Below, piece after piece: positions 1-5,684 of a stretch of DNA of 9,502 bases (position 1 is its first letter; each line of letters opens with the position of its first letter). Under the pieces are notes generated by a model. It was not told the DNA's origin, did not search any database, and worked only from the letters and a program-made list of their open reading frames with translations. A program made the position numbers and the translations under genes. The DNA comes from Porticoccaceae bacterium (lineage in GTDB: Bacteria > Pseudomonadota > Gammaproteobacteria > Pseudomonadales > Porticoccaceae), in the NCBI GenBank assembly GCA_028822945.1, contig JAPKCN010000062.1, positions 1 through 9,502 of the forward strand, in the 5' to 3' direction.

Positions 1-1
1 G

Positions 2-1489
2 GTGATGATTGCCGTAAATGAAATGCTGATGACCGCCAACTGGGCTTGGGCTATGTACCCGGGGCTGAGCGAGGGCGCTATAGCGACCCTAGAGGCACAC
101 GCCACCGATCGTCAAAAAGAACAATATCTTACTCAACTTATTAGCGGTGAGTGGAGTGGCACTATGTGTCTGACTGAGTCTCATTGCGGTACCGATCTAG
201 GGCAGATGAGAACAAGAGCTGAACCCAATGAAGATGGCAGTTTCAGAGTCAATGGAACCAAGATTTTTATCTCTGCTGGCGAACATGACCTGACCAGTAA
301 TATTGTCCATATTGTCTTGGCGAAACTGCCAGACGCACCTCCGGGAACGAAGGGAATTTCGCTCTTTATCATCCCTAAGTTTATACCCGCTGAAGACGGC
401 TCGGCGGGCGTGCGCAATGGTGTCAGATGTGGTTCGATCGAAGAAAAGTTAGGTATTCACGGCAACGGTACCTGTGTACTCAATTTTGATGATGCCACGG
501 GTTACCTCATAGGCAAGCCGCATGATGGTATGAATGCAATGTTTACTTACATGAATGTGGCACGTATTGGTACCGCCGCCCAAGGTGTTGCCGCCGCCGA
601 GTTATCCTATCAAGGTGCAGTGGCCTACGCCAAGGATCGACTCGCCATGCGTTCTTTGTCAGGAGCTAAAAATCCAGACGGTCCAGCGGATCCGATTATT
701 GTACATCCAGACGTTCGACGTATGCTGTTGACTCAGAGGGCGATTGCCGAGGGCGGTCGCGCGATGATTGTTTACGCTAGTCGTTTTGCCGATGTCTACC
801 GTTCGGGTCAGACTGACAAAATCCGCGCCGATGCCGAGGCGAGACTCGGCTTTTGTACACCCATACTCAAGGGTTTTTTGACCGAGCTAGGCTGTGATTG
901 CGCCAATTTGGGCATGCAGGTGTTTGGCGGCCATGGCTACATCAAGGAGTGGGGCATGGAGCAGATTGTGCGCGACAGCCGCATAGCGACGCTTTACGAG
1001 GGCACAACGGGGATTCAGGCGCTCGATTTGATCGGCCGTAAAGTCCTCCTCGATCGGTTCTTCCAGTTGAAGTTATTTACCGGAGAGATGCTCGAGTTTG
1101 CGGCGCAGTTTTTGCCGTGGAAGCGTGACCCATTGACTCGAAAAATGTGGAAGCAATCGCTGCAAGTGGTGAAATTAGCTCTGAAATGGCGCTACCTTGG
1201 CTTACGGGTTGGTTTTCGGGCGAAACGCAATCCAGATTGTGCTGGGGCAGCGTCGGTAGACTTTTTGATGTTTTCTGGCTATGCCTACATGGCATTTATG
1301 TGGGCTAAGATGAGTCTGGTTGCGCATCGACAGTTGCGCGATGGAGTTGGCGACCGAGAATATTTACAAGCCAAGTTACACACTGCCGAATTCTTTTTTA
1401 GCCGCCTGCTTCCAGCCGCCGATGCCCATGCCAAGCAGTTGCTGGCGCCTGCCGCATCGGTCATGGCGATGCCTGAGTCGTCCTTCTAA
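2..1489 (+). CDS. Acyl-CoA dehydrogenase, AcdA/DmdC-like, 5'-truncated by the window edge
   Basis: Flavoprotein that introduces a trans-2,3 double bond into an acyl-CoA thioester and passes electrons to ETF; cytoplasmic. The visible 495 residues hold the middle beta domain with the flavin-contacting LTESHCGTDLG stretch (about residues 57-67) and GTKIFISAGEHD (85-96). The C-terminal helical domain contains FGGHGYIKEWGMEQIVRD and then YEGTTGIQALDL, whose Glu333 (codon 998-1000) sits where family members carry the catalytic base. A further C-terminal extension of about 130 residues matches the long-form subgroup (usually near 600 aa), so roughly 100 N-terminal residues lie left of the window; the GTG at position 2 is not a real start. 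The subgroup includes general AcdA enzymes and DmdC (3-methylmercaptopropionyl-CoA dehydrogenase). The substrate cannot be read from this sequence. The gene ends at TAA and converges on the TSUP gene. Confidence 0.93.
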   Translation: MMIAVNEMLMTANWAWAMYPGLSEGAIATLEAHATDRQKEQYLTQLISGEWSGTMCLTESHCGTDLGQMRTRAEPNEDGSFRVNGTKIFISAGEHDLTSNIVHIVLAKLPDAPPGTKGISLFIIPKFIPAEDGSAGVRNGVRCGSIEEKLGIHGNGTCVLNFDDATGYLIGKPHDGMNAMFTYMNVARIGTAAQGVAAAELSYQGAVAYAKDRLAMRSLSGAKNPDGPADPIIVHPDVRRMLLTQRAIAEGGRAMIVYASRFADVYRSGQTDKIRADAEARLGFCTPILKGFLTELGCDCANLGMQVFGGHGYIKEWGMEQIVRDSRIATLYEGTTGIQALDLIGRKVLLDRFFQLKLFTGEMLEFAAQFLPWKRDPLTRKMWKQSLQVVKLALKWRYLGLRVGFRAKRNPDCAGAASVDFLMFSGYAYMAFMWAKMSLVAHRQLRDGVGDREYLQAKLHTAEFFFSRLLPAADAHAKQLLAPAASVMAMPESSF

Positions 1490-1550
1490 TCGGCGCTGTT
1501 GGTGTTCAGCTCACTGTCCTTTGGCCTGCTGGATTTATAAAGTTGTCACG

Positions 1551-1608
1551 GAGCAGCGGTTCTTTCCTTAGTTTACCGTTTTCAACGACGAACGGTGGGT
1601 AGCTGCTC
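1551..1608. repeat. Nested inverted repeat between convergent genes
   Basis: The outer arms GAGCAGC (1551-1557) and GCTGCTC (1602-1608) are perfectly complementary. Inside them ACCGTT (1575-1580) pairs with AACGGT (1591-1596) around a 10-base loop. The right outer arm overlaps the TSUP stop codon. The position, between the ends of two facing genes, suits a bidirectional transcript end, but neither strand has a U-run directly after a stem, so a standard intrinsic terminator is not supported. Confidence 0.35.
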
Positions 1609-2395
1609 AAAAATTCGCCAATACCTGAGTTAGACCTACAGCGCTTGTGGCGAGCAGCACCCAGCCAATCACCCTAAAGAAATCTTGGCTATCGCGTTGT
1701 AAAAGGCGTTGGTGGAGGCGCACTCCGAGCACGTGTCCGACGCCTGCAAACGGCAGCAGAGCGAGCGCTGCAAAGACCTGCAAGTCGATGCCTACACTGG
1801 CTAAGGCGACCAGTTTAATACTCACCAATACCCACCAGATTACAAATAATGTGTTGCGGAACTCGCCAATAGCAACATGCCGCAGTGCCACCGGAATGAT
1901 CAGCGGCGCTCCAATTAAAGAGATACCGCTGGCATAGGCGCCGACCATTAAAAATAAAATATCTGTGATGTTACTGTTACTGTGAAGCGGTCGCGCGAAG
2001 ATGTAACTGATCGCGTATGCGGCGACAAAGAGATAGATGAGTAGGGTGGTCAACTGACTGGGTAGCAGCAGTAGGCCGATCACACCGGCTAGCTTGGGCA
2101 ATGCCATGATGGCCAGTGAAAAGCCCACAAATCGCCAGTTTACTGTACTTTTCGGCGGGTTTTCAGAGACTTTACTAAGCCACTTATGGCGTTCTGCCTG
2201 AGCCACGGTGAGGGCTGCAAAAAATAGCACATGCAGTCCTATAATGGGCATGAAAAATAATGGCTGATCGTAGATTAACAATAAAAATGGCAGTGCAAAT
2301 AGTGTTCCGCCAAAACCGAGACCGGAACGAACAAAGCCACTCCAGGCAAAGATCAGTGCTATGCATAGATATTGATAACTGAGTAAATCGAGCAT
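1607..2395 (-). CDS. TSUP (TauE/SafE) family membrane transporter
   Basis: Integral inner-membrane protein of 262 aa, very hydrophobic, with about eight predicted membrane segments; the usual TSUP length is 240-270. The two family half-repeats are visible: a Gly-rich N-terminal stretch (SGLGFGGTLFALP, about residues 24-36) and its counterpart around ASGISLIGAPLIIP in the second half. TSUP members move sulfite, sulfoacetate, taurine-derived or other small anions, but the substrate cannot be predicted here. The start was chosen as ATG at 2395-2393, whose A is the last base of the upstream slyD TGA stop (TGATG), implying translational coupling. A TTG one codon earlier is possible but less likely. 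The TGA stop is at 1609-1607. No sulfur-metabolism gene is adjacent on this strand. Confidence 0.85.
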   Translation of the reverse strand: MLDLLSYQYLCIALIFAWSGFVRSGLGFGGTLFALPFLLLIYDQPLFFMPIIGLHVLFFAALTVAQAERHKWLSKVSENPPKSTVNWRFVGFSLAIMALPKLAGVIGLLLLPSQLTTLLIYLFVAAYAISYIFARPLHSNSNITDILFLMVGAYASGISLIGAPLIIPVALRHVAIGEFRNTLFVIWWVLVSIKLVALASVGIDLQVFAALALLPFAGVGHVLGVRLHQRLLQRDSQDFFRVIGWVLLATSAVGLTQVLANF

Positions 2396-2880
2396 CAATG
2401 GCCGCAGTTACCCTCGGCATGCGAATGGCCATGGGCGATTTCTTCAGCGCTAGCCTTGCGCACAGCCAGGACCTCGACATCGAAGTGGAGATTTTTCCCA
2501 GCCAGTGGGTGGCTCATATCGACGTCGGCATTGAATTTGCCAACCTTTATGATGGTACCCGGTTTAATTCCTTGCTTAGTGTTGATATGCACCTGTTTGC
2601 CGGCGCTCAGTGGGCCTTCGTGTGTGAGGTATTTGATCGGCACACGCTGTTTTTTTTCGACTGAACGCAGACCATAGGCTTCCGCTGGCCGCAATGAAAA
2701 AGTAAGCTGGTCACCGGTTGCTAGAGATTCTATCGCGGCCTCGAAGCCGCGCGGCATTTGTTGTCGGCCATGTAAATATTGCATCGGTTCAGCGCCGTCA
2801 AAAGTCGATTCGATAAGTTCGCCTGAATCGTCTGTTAGCCGGAAGTGAAGACTGACAAAATGGTTGTTATTAATCTGCAT
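2395..2880 (-). CDS. slyD: SlyD-like FKBP-type peptidyl-prolyl cis-trans isomerase
   Basis: Cytoplasmic prolyl isomerase and chaperone of 161 aa. The FKBP core is split by an insert-in-flap domain, as in SlyD: core part one about residues 1-72 with YLHG (35-38), GFEAAIESLATGD (45-57) and AYG (68-70); flap insert about 75-125; core strand HPLAGKNLHFDVEVLAVR (124-141) after it. The tail AHGHSHAEGNCGH is a short His/Cys metal-binding segment, much shorter than the roughly 45-residue tail of E. coli SlyD, so nickel-storage capacity may be reduced. ATG at 2880-2878 has a strong upstream AAAGGAG. The stop overlaps the TSUP start by one base. SlpA/FkpB is the main alternative; the His/Cys tail favours SlyD. 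Confidence 0.85.
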   Translation of the reverse strand: MQINNNHFVSLHFRLTDDSGELIESTFDGAEPMQYLHGRQQMPRGFEAAIESLATGDQLTFSLRPAEAYGLRSVEKKQRVPIKYLTHEGPLSAGKQVHINTKQGIKPGTIIKVGKFNADVDMSHPLAGKNLHFDVEVLAVRKASAEEIAHGHSHAEGNCGH

Positions 2881-2886
2881 CGGGTG

Positions 2887-2893
2887 CTCCTTT
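2887..2893 (-). promoter_or_regulatory. Shine-Dalgarno site of slyD
   Basis: AAAGGAG on the minus strand, six bases before the ATG at 2880. This strong match fixes the slyD start. The downstream TSUP gene probably relies on re-initiation at the TGATG overlap. Confidence 0.8.
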
Positions 2894-2903
2894 GTCGCCG
2901 CGC

Positions 2904-2932
2904 ATGATACCCTAAGGTTTGCATTTGAACGA
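2904..2932 (-). promoter_or_regulatory. Possible slyD promoter
   Basis: TATCAT (minus strand, 2909-2904) is a reasonable -10 box placed to give a leader of about 17 bases that includes the Shine-Dalgarno site. The -35 region at 17-base spacing (TCGTTC, 2932-2927) is poor, so this is tentative. Confidence 0.3.
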
Positions 2933-2965
2933 GTATCGGAGTTGCTTTTTTTGCATCTTGTTTGG

Positions 2966-2978
2966 CTCTACAATAGAG
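2966..2978 (+). promoter_or_regulatory. Possible smrA -10 box inside a perfect dyad
   Basis: CTCTA-CAA-TAGAG is a perfect 5-bp inverted repeat around three bases. It contains TACAAT (2969-2974), a good -10 hexamer about 40 bases before the smrA start. No good -35 exists at 16-18 bases: a T-rich run at 2946-2951 is the only candidate. The dyad could be a small operator or chance. Confidence 0.3.
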
Positions 2979-3014
2979 TTAGGTAAAGTGTAATATAAAC
3001 ATTGAGGGTTGCTG

Positions 3015-3656
3015 ATGAGCAGTCGAACGAGCGGCGAGCAAGACAATTGCAAGGGATCAGTCGACGAACTACGTACTGATCAATTTGGGGACTTGTTTGG
3101 CGAACCGGTGGAGCCATTGGGTGACAAGGGTGCAAGTCTACTGCGCAGCCCAGTGGAACAAACTCCCGGTATGCTAATACGCCGCAGTGCTGCGGAGAGC
3201 GAGCAGCGCGAAGAGGCTAATTTTCTCGATCCTGATACCTATATACAACCCGTTGACCCTCTCGAAGTATTAGCTTTTCAACGCCCGGGCGTGCAGCATG
3301 GGGTTTATAAAAACTTGCGGATGGGTAAATATGAGATTCAGTCGCGCCTAGATTTACACCGGCACACTGTCGAACAGGCGCGACGAGCACTTTGGGTATT
3401 TATTAGCGGCTGTCAACAGCACGGTGTGCGTTGCGGGTTAGTAACTCATGGCAAGGGTGAGGGGCGCGAGCAACCGGCGGTGTTAAAGAGCTGTGTTAAC
3501 CATTGGTTGCGTCAGTTTACTCAAATATTGGCGTTTCACAGTGCACAAAAGTACCACGGCGGTTCCGGGGCGACCTATGTACTGATTAAAAAGAGCGCCG
3601 AGGCGCGCAGAAATACCGGTGATAAACTCGATCAGGCCAAGCGTTCGAAGTCTTGA
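3015..3656 (+). CDS. smrA: Smr-domain protein, SmrA (YdaL) type nuclease
   Basis: Cytoplasmic protein of 213 aa with a C-terminal Smr domain, the fold shared with the MutS2 C-terminus and tied to DNA or RNA cleavage. All three classical motifs are present: LDLH (112-115), HGKG (145-148) and GGSGATYV (182-189). Just before the domain, PGVQHGVYKNLRMGKYE (91-107) is typical of the SmrA/SmrB-type subgroup. The first 85 residues are polar and acidic, probably disordered. The C-terminus is basic (QAKRSKS). SmrA is favoured over SmrB by overall resemblance, but SmrB, which cleaves mRNA at collided ribosomes, is not excluded. The start is ATG at 3015 because GAGG (3004-3007) lies seven bases before it; a TTG two codons earlier is too close to that site. 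The gene is divergent from slyD. Confidence 0.85.
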   Translation: MSSRTSGEQDNCKGSVDELRTDQFGDLFGEPVEPLGDKGASLLRSPVEQTPGMLIRRSAAESEQREEANFLDPDTYIQPVDPLEVLAFQRPGVQHGVYKNLRMGKYEIQSRLDLHRHTVEQARRALWVFISGCQQHGVRCGLVTHGKGEGREQPAVLKSCVNHWLRQFTQILAFHSAQKYHGGSGATYVLIKKSAEARRNTGDKLDQAKRSKS

Positions 3657-3664
3657 TCGGTAAA

Positions 3665-3680
3665 GTTTTCGAGTTTTCGA
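3665..3680. repeat. Tandem 8-bp repeat GTTTTCGA x2
   Basis: Two exact copies of GTTTTCGA lie head to tail (3665-3672, 3673-3680) just after smrA. The second copy runs into the palindrome TTTCGAAA (3675-3682). This could be a protein-binding site or simple slippage; there is no functional evidence. Confidence 0.5.
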
Positions 3681-3683
3681 AAG

Positions 3684-3714
3684 GGCCGTGAGTGGCGGCT
3701 GTAAGACTCTTTTG
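3684..3714 (+). terminator. Weak terminator-like hairpin after smrA
   Basis: GGCCG (3684-3688) can pair with CGGCT (3696-3700), with one G-U pair, around a 7-base loop. A short T-run (3710-3713) follows only after an interruption of about nine bases. The stem is short and the T-run distant, so this is a weak candidate. Confidence 0.15.
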
Positions 3715-3736
3715 TTAGGAATAGGCGCGCAGATTA

Positions 3737-4471
3737 ATGCCAGTCACCATCGGACAGAATATGCCACCACTGAGTGGTTACCTCGAACGCCGTTTTTTTG
3801 CGCAGCCGCGCGGTAGCGAGCGGTTTAATCGCGGTCGGATTGTGAGTAGACCGCACTGGATAATCTGCTTTGGCCTCTGGCTGGTATGTGCGTCGCCGGT
3901 CATCTCACAACAGCATAATGAGTGGAACTTCGAAGTTTTTTTAAATGACAAAAAAGTTGGCTGGCATCACTTTAAACTGCAAACGCAGAACGGCACGATG
4001 CGGTTGACATCAACTGCCGCCTTCGATTTTAACGTGTTTCTGTTTTATCCGGTTAAATATCGTCATCGGGCGGTTGAGTCGTGGCGCGACGGTTGTTTAA
4101 CAGCAATCGATAGTCGTACTGAAAAGCGCGGTAAATCAATCGCCTTTGTCGGTGAGCAAAGCGCAGGCGGATTGCGCATTATGCAGAATGGTGAGAGCCG
4201 AATACTCTCCGGATGTATCCGTAGTTTTGCCTATTGGAATCCTGTTTGGCTCGAACAGGACACACTTCTTAACGGCGAAAATGGAGCATACTGGCCAGTT
4301 TCCCTGAACAGAAACGAGTTGCCAGCCGGCGCTGAGTTGACACTGGCAACACCCAAGGGGGATATATTGCTGCGCTATGACGAGCAGGGCGATTGGCAGT
4401 ATCTCGAGTCTAAAATCAAAGCGGTCGGGGTACTCAGTTACCGCCGTGAAGTTGAGGAGATAGCGCTATGA
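3737..4471 (+). CDS. DUF6134-family exported protein
   Basis: Protein of unknown function, 244 aa from ATG 3737. It resembles DUF6134: a WNFEVFLNDKKVGWHHF opening (63-79), a central SFAYWNPVWLEQDTLLN block (163-179) and a closing pattern RYDEQGDWQYLES ... VLSYRR (213-237). The hydrophobic run WIICFGLWLVCASPVIS (41-57) looks like a signal peptide with cleavage near residue 57, so the mature protein is probably periplasmic. The ATG start would put about 35 hydrophilic residues before it. An in-frame GTG at 3842 (residue 36, VSRPHW) gives a normal-length signal peptide and a 209-aa product; neither start has a strong Shine-Dalgarno, so the true start is uncertain. The stop TGA overlaps the lipocalin ATG by four bases (ATGA), implying a shared job in the envelope. 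No catalytic motif was recognised. Confidence 0.75.
   Translation: MPVTIGQNMPPLSGYLERRFFAQPRGSERFNRGRIVSRPHWIICFGLWLVCASPVISQQHNEWNFEVFLNDKKVGWHHFKLQTQNGTMRLTSTAAFDFNVFLFYPVKYRHRAVESWRDGCLTAIDSRTEKRGKSIAFVGEQSAGGLRIMQNGESRILSGCIRSFAYWNPVWLEQDTLLNGENGAYWPVSLNRNELPAGAELTLATPKGDILLRYDEQGDWQYLESKIKAVGVLSYRREVEEIAL
4454..4459 (+). promoter_or_regulatory. Shine-Dalgarno of the lipocalin gene, inside the DUF6134 gene
   Basis: GAGGAG lies eight bases before ATG 4468, within the last codons of the DUF6134 gene. With the ATGA stop-start overlap this points to coupled but efficient translation of the lipocalin. Confidence 0.8.
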
Positions 4472-5010
4472 ACCGAGGTTTATTTAGTACTGCATTACTG
4501 ATACTGGCGCTCTGCAGTGGCTGCAGTTCACCGCCACCGCTGGCAACTGTTGCTGCGGTGGATCTACCTCGATTTATGGGTGATTGGTATGTGATTGCCA
4601 GCATACCCACGTTTCTCGAGGTCGGCGCGCACAATCCTGTTGAGTCCTACCGGTTGGATACCGACGGCACTATCGATACCACCTTTAGTTTCAATGCCGA
4701 TGGTTTTGACGGCGAGAAAAAGACTTATCACCCGCGCGGCTTTGTGCGCAATCGGCAGACGAACGCGGTGTGGGGAATGCAATTTATTTGGCCGATCAAA
4801 GCCGATTACCGCATTGTCTATTTAGACGAGCAGTATCAATACACTATCATCGGTCGCAACAAGCTCGATTACCTTTGGATTATGGCGCGACAACCGATTA
4901 TCGATGAGACGGTTTATGGCGATCTCGTCGCGCGCGCCGAGCGACTTGGCTATCTTGCTAATCTGATTGTGCGCTCGCCGCACGCGACTCCCGAACGGGG
5001 CCAGCGCTGA
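4468..5010 (+). CDS. blc: Blc-type bacterial lipocalin lipoprotein
   Basis: Outer-membrane lipoprotein of 180 aa with an eight-stranded barrel that binds fatty acids or lysophospholipids in characterised relatives. A short signal peptide ends at LCSGC, with Cys19 as the probable lipidated residue; the residue at -3 is Cys16 rather than the usual Leu, a mildly atypical lipobox. Ser20 at +2 does not give an inner-membrane retention signal. The lipocalin GxW motif is GDW (38-40), followed by YVIASIP. YRIVYLDEQYQYTIIGR (114-130) and DYLWIMARQP (134-143) match the C-terminal strands of Blc, and the length is typical. It is translated with the DUF6134 gene upstream, suggesting both act on lipids or lipid-like molecules in the envelope (inference). 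No terminator with a U-run follows. Confidence 0.9.
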   Translation: MNRGLFSTALLILALCSGCSSPPPLATVAAVDLPRFMGDWYVIASIPTFLEVGAHNPVESYRLDTDGTIDTTFSFNADGFDGEKKTYHPRGFVRNRQTNAVWGMQFIWPIKADYRIVYLDEQYQYTIIGRNKLDYLWIMARQPIIDETVYGDLVARAERLGYLANLIVRSPHATPERGQR

Positions 5011-5375
5011 TGCGCTTACGGTGCGATCAGGGGATCGGTAATAAATCGAAAAACCACGCAGGTCTAACGGCTGATTGCGTCATTAGATGTTGCTGCAAGC
5101 TCGGCAACCACAGCTAATTATTGTCGTGGTTTCTCCATTTATATCTAAGTTTAAGACGGGTCATGCCAAAAGTGTCACGTTATTCATAGATCGTTTCTTT
5201 AAAAAGATTTTTGTACGGAACTTTTTGGTCATCGGTGGCGCTGCAGCGAGCGCAAAGATGATTCACATTTTGAGCCCTTTTGGCGCTGAGTTTTAGTTTG
5301 GCGTATTATTTCAGCAAGTAAATGTGTGTTACTGGACGGGTCGTCGTCGTAGGTGTCTTCTAAGGGTTATGACTA
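5011..5375. other. Gap without a convincing gene
   Basis: This is 365 bases between the lipocalin and the next possible ORF. It holds a small hairpin CGATC-AGGG-GATCG (5024-5037) just after the lipocalin stop, a larger inverted repeat (5051-5132), the 10-bp palindrome CGCTGCAGCG (5239-5248) and a short TCG/GTC microrepeat at 5341-5350. An open frame from 5087 to 5296 exists but has no ribosome site and no recognisable features. It could hold an unannotated small RNA, long leader or decayed gene. Confidence 0.5.
5051..5132. repeat. Long-range inverted repeat with an inner stem
   Basis: AAACCACG (5051-5058) is perfectly complementary to CGTGGTTT (5125-5132). Within the enclosed 66 bases GTTGC (5089-5093) can pair with GCAAC (5104-5108). 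Together they could fold into a branched RNA of about 82 nt. There is no clear promoter or T-run, so a small RNA is only a possibility. Confidence 0.35.
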
Positions 5376-5582
5376 ATGGTGACACTTGAATTGTTAATTG
5401 TAACGGTTTGGGCGTCGTTGCTTTTCTGTGCATGGTCTCTTTACTCTAAGCATGTTTCGCCGTCGCAGTTGGCGGACGCGCCGCTATCCGACTTTACCGG
5501 TTTACATTGCGATCACGACGCACTGGTGCCAAGCTATACTAGCGGTGTAGCGAGTATATATGCGGTTAATTTGTGCACCTAA
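5376..5582 (+). CDS. Possible small membrane protein, unknown
   Basis: Open frame of 68 codons whose first 20 residues form one hydrophobic segment (LELLIVTVWASLLFCAW), followed by a polar tail with two Cys and several His/Asp (LHCDHDAL). ATG 5376 has AAGGG nine bases upstream, an acceptable ribosome site. Codon use is unremarkable. No family is recognised, and the frame could be chance. It ends about 100 bases before putP, so it could be co-transcribed with it. Confidence 0.3.
   Translation: MVTLELLIVTVWASLLFCAWSLYSKHVSPSQLADAPLSDFTGLHCDHDALVPSYTSGVASIYAVNLCT
5535..5540 (+). promoter_or_regulatory. Possible -10 box upstream of putP
   Basis: TATACT is a good -10 hexamer about 145 bases before the putP start. 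The nearest TTG-type -35 (TTGCGA, 5507-5512) is 22 bases away, too far for a standard sigma-70 promoter. The site also lies inside the possible ORF 5376-5582. Confidence 0.2.
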
Positions 5583-5593
5583 GTGTGAGACTC

Positions 5594-5610
5594 GTCTGCA
5601 TTGGGCAGAC
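5594..5610 (+). promoter_or_regulatory. Hairpin in the putP leader
   Basis: GTCTGC (5594-5599) pairs perfectly with GCAGAC (5605-5610) around the 5-base loop ATTGG. No T-run follows, so it is not an obvious terminator. Two weaker pairings follow before the start: CAGTT/AACTG (5617-5621 with 5633-5637) or the competing TGGCG/CGCCA (5621-5625 with 5654-5658), which share base 5621. The alternatives could form a regulatory leader, or the hairpin could be an operator dyad. Confidence 0.4.
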
Positions 5611-5684
5611 CTATGTCAGTTGGCGATATTAAAACTGCTGATAACCACGCTAGCGCCACCCACTTCGACAACAGGATGACTGAT

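Noticed and set aside
1320..1571. Overlapping open frame in another frame across the end of the acyl-CoA dehydrogenase gene
   Set aside because: It is a shadow of a gene with clear family motifs and has no recognisable features of its own.
5062..5068. GTCTAAC resembling the 5' core of an integron attC site
   Set aside because: No matching GTTRRRY end at a suitable distance and no gene-cassette organisation was found.
5087..5296. Open frame of 69 codons in the gap after the lipocalin
   Set aside because: No ribosome site precedes the ATG, no family resemblance is seen, and it overlaps an inverted repeat; best treated as chance.
5601..5684. Upstream TTG start that would lengthen PutP by 28 residues
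   Set aside because: The added residues are polar and unlike any PutP N-terminus, whereas ATG 5685 has a well-spaced AGGA.
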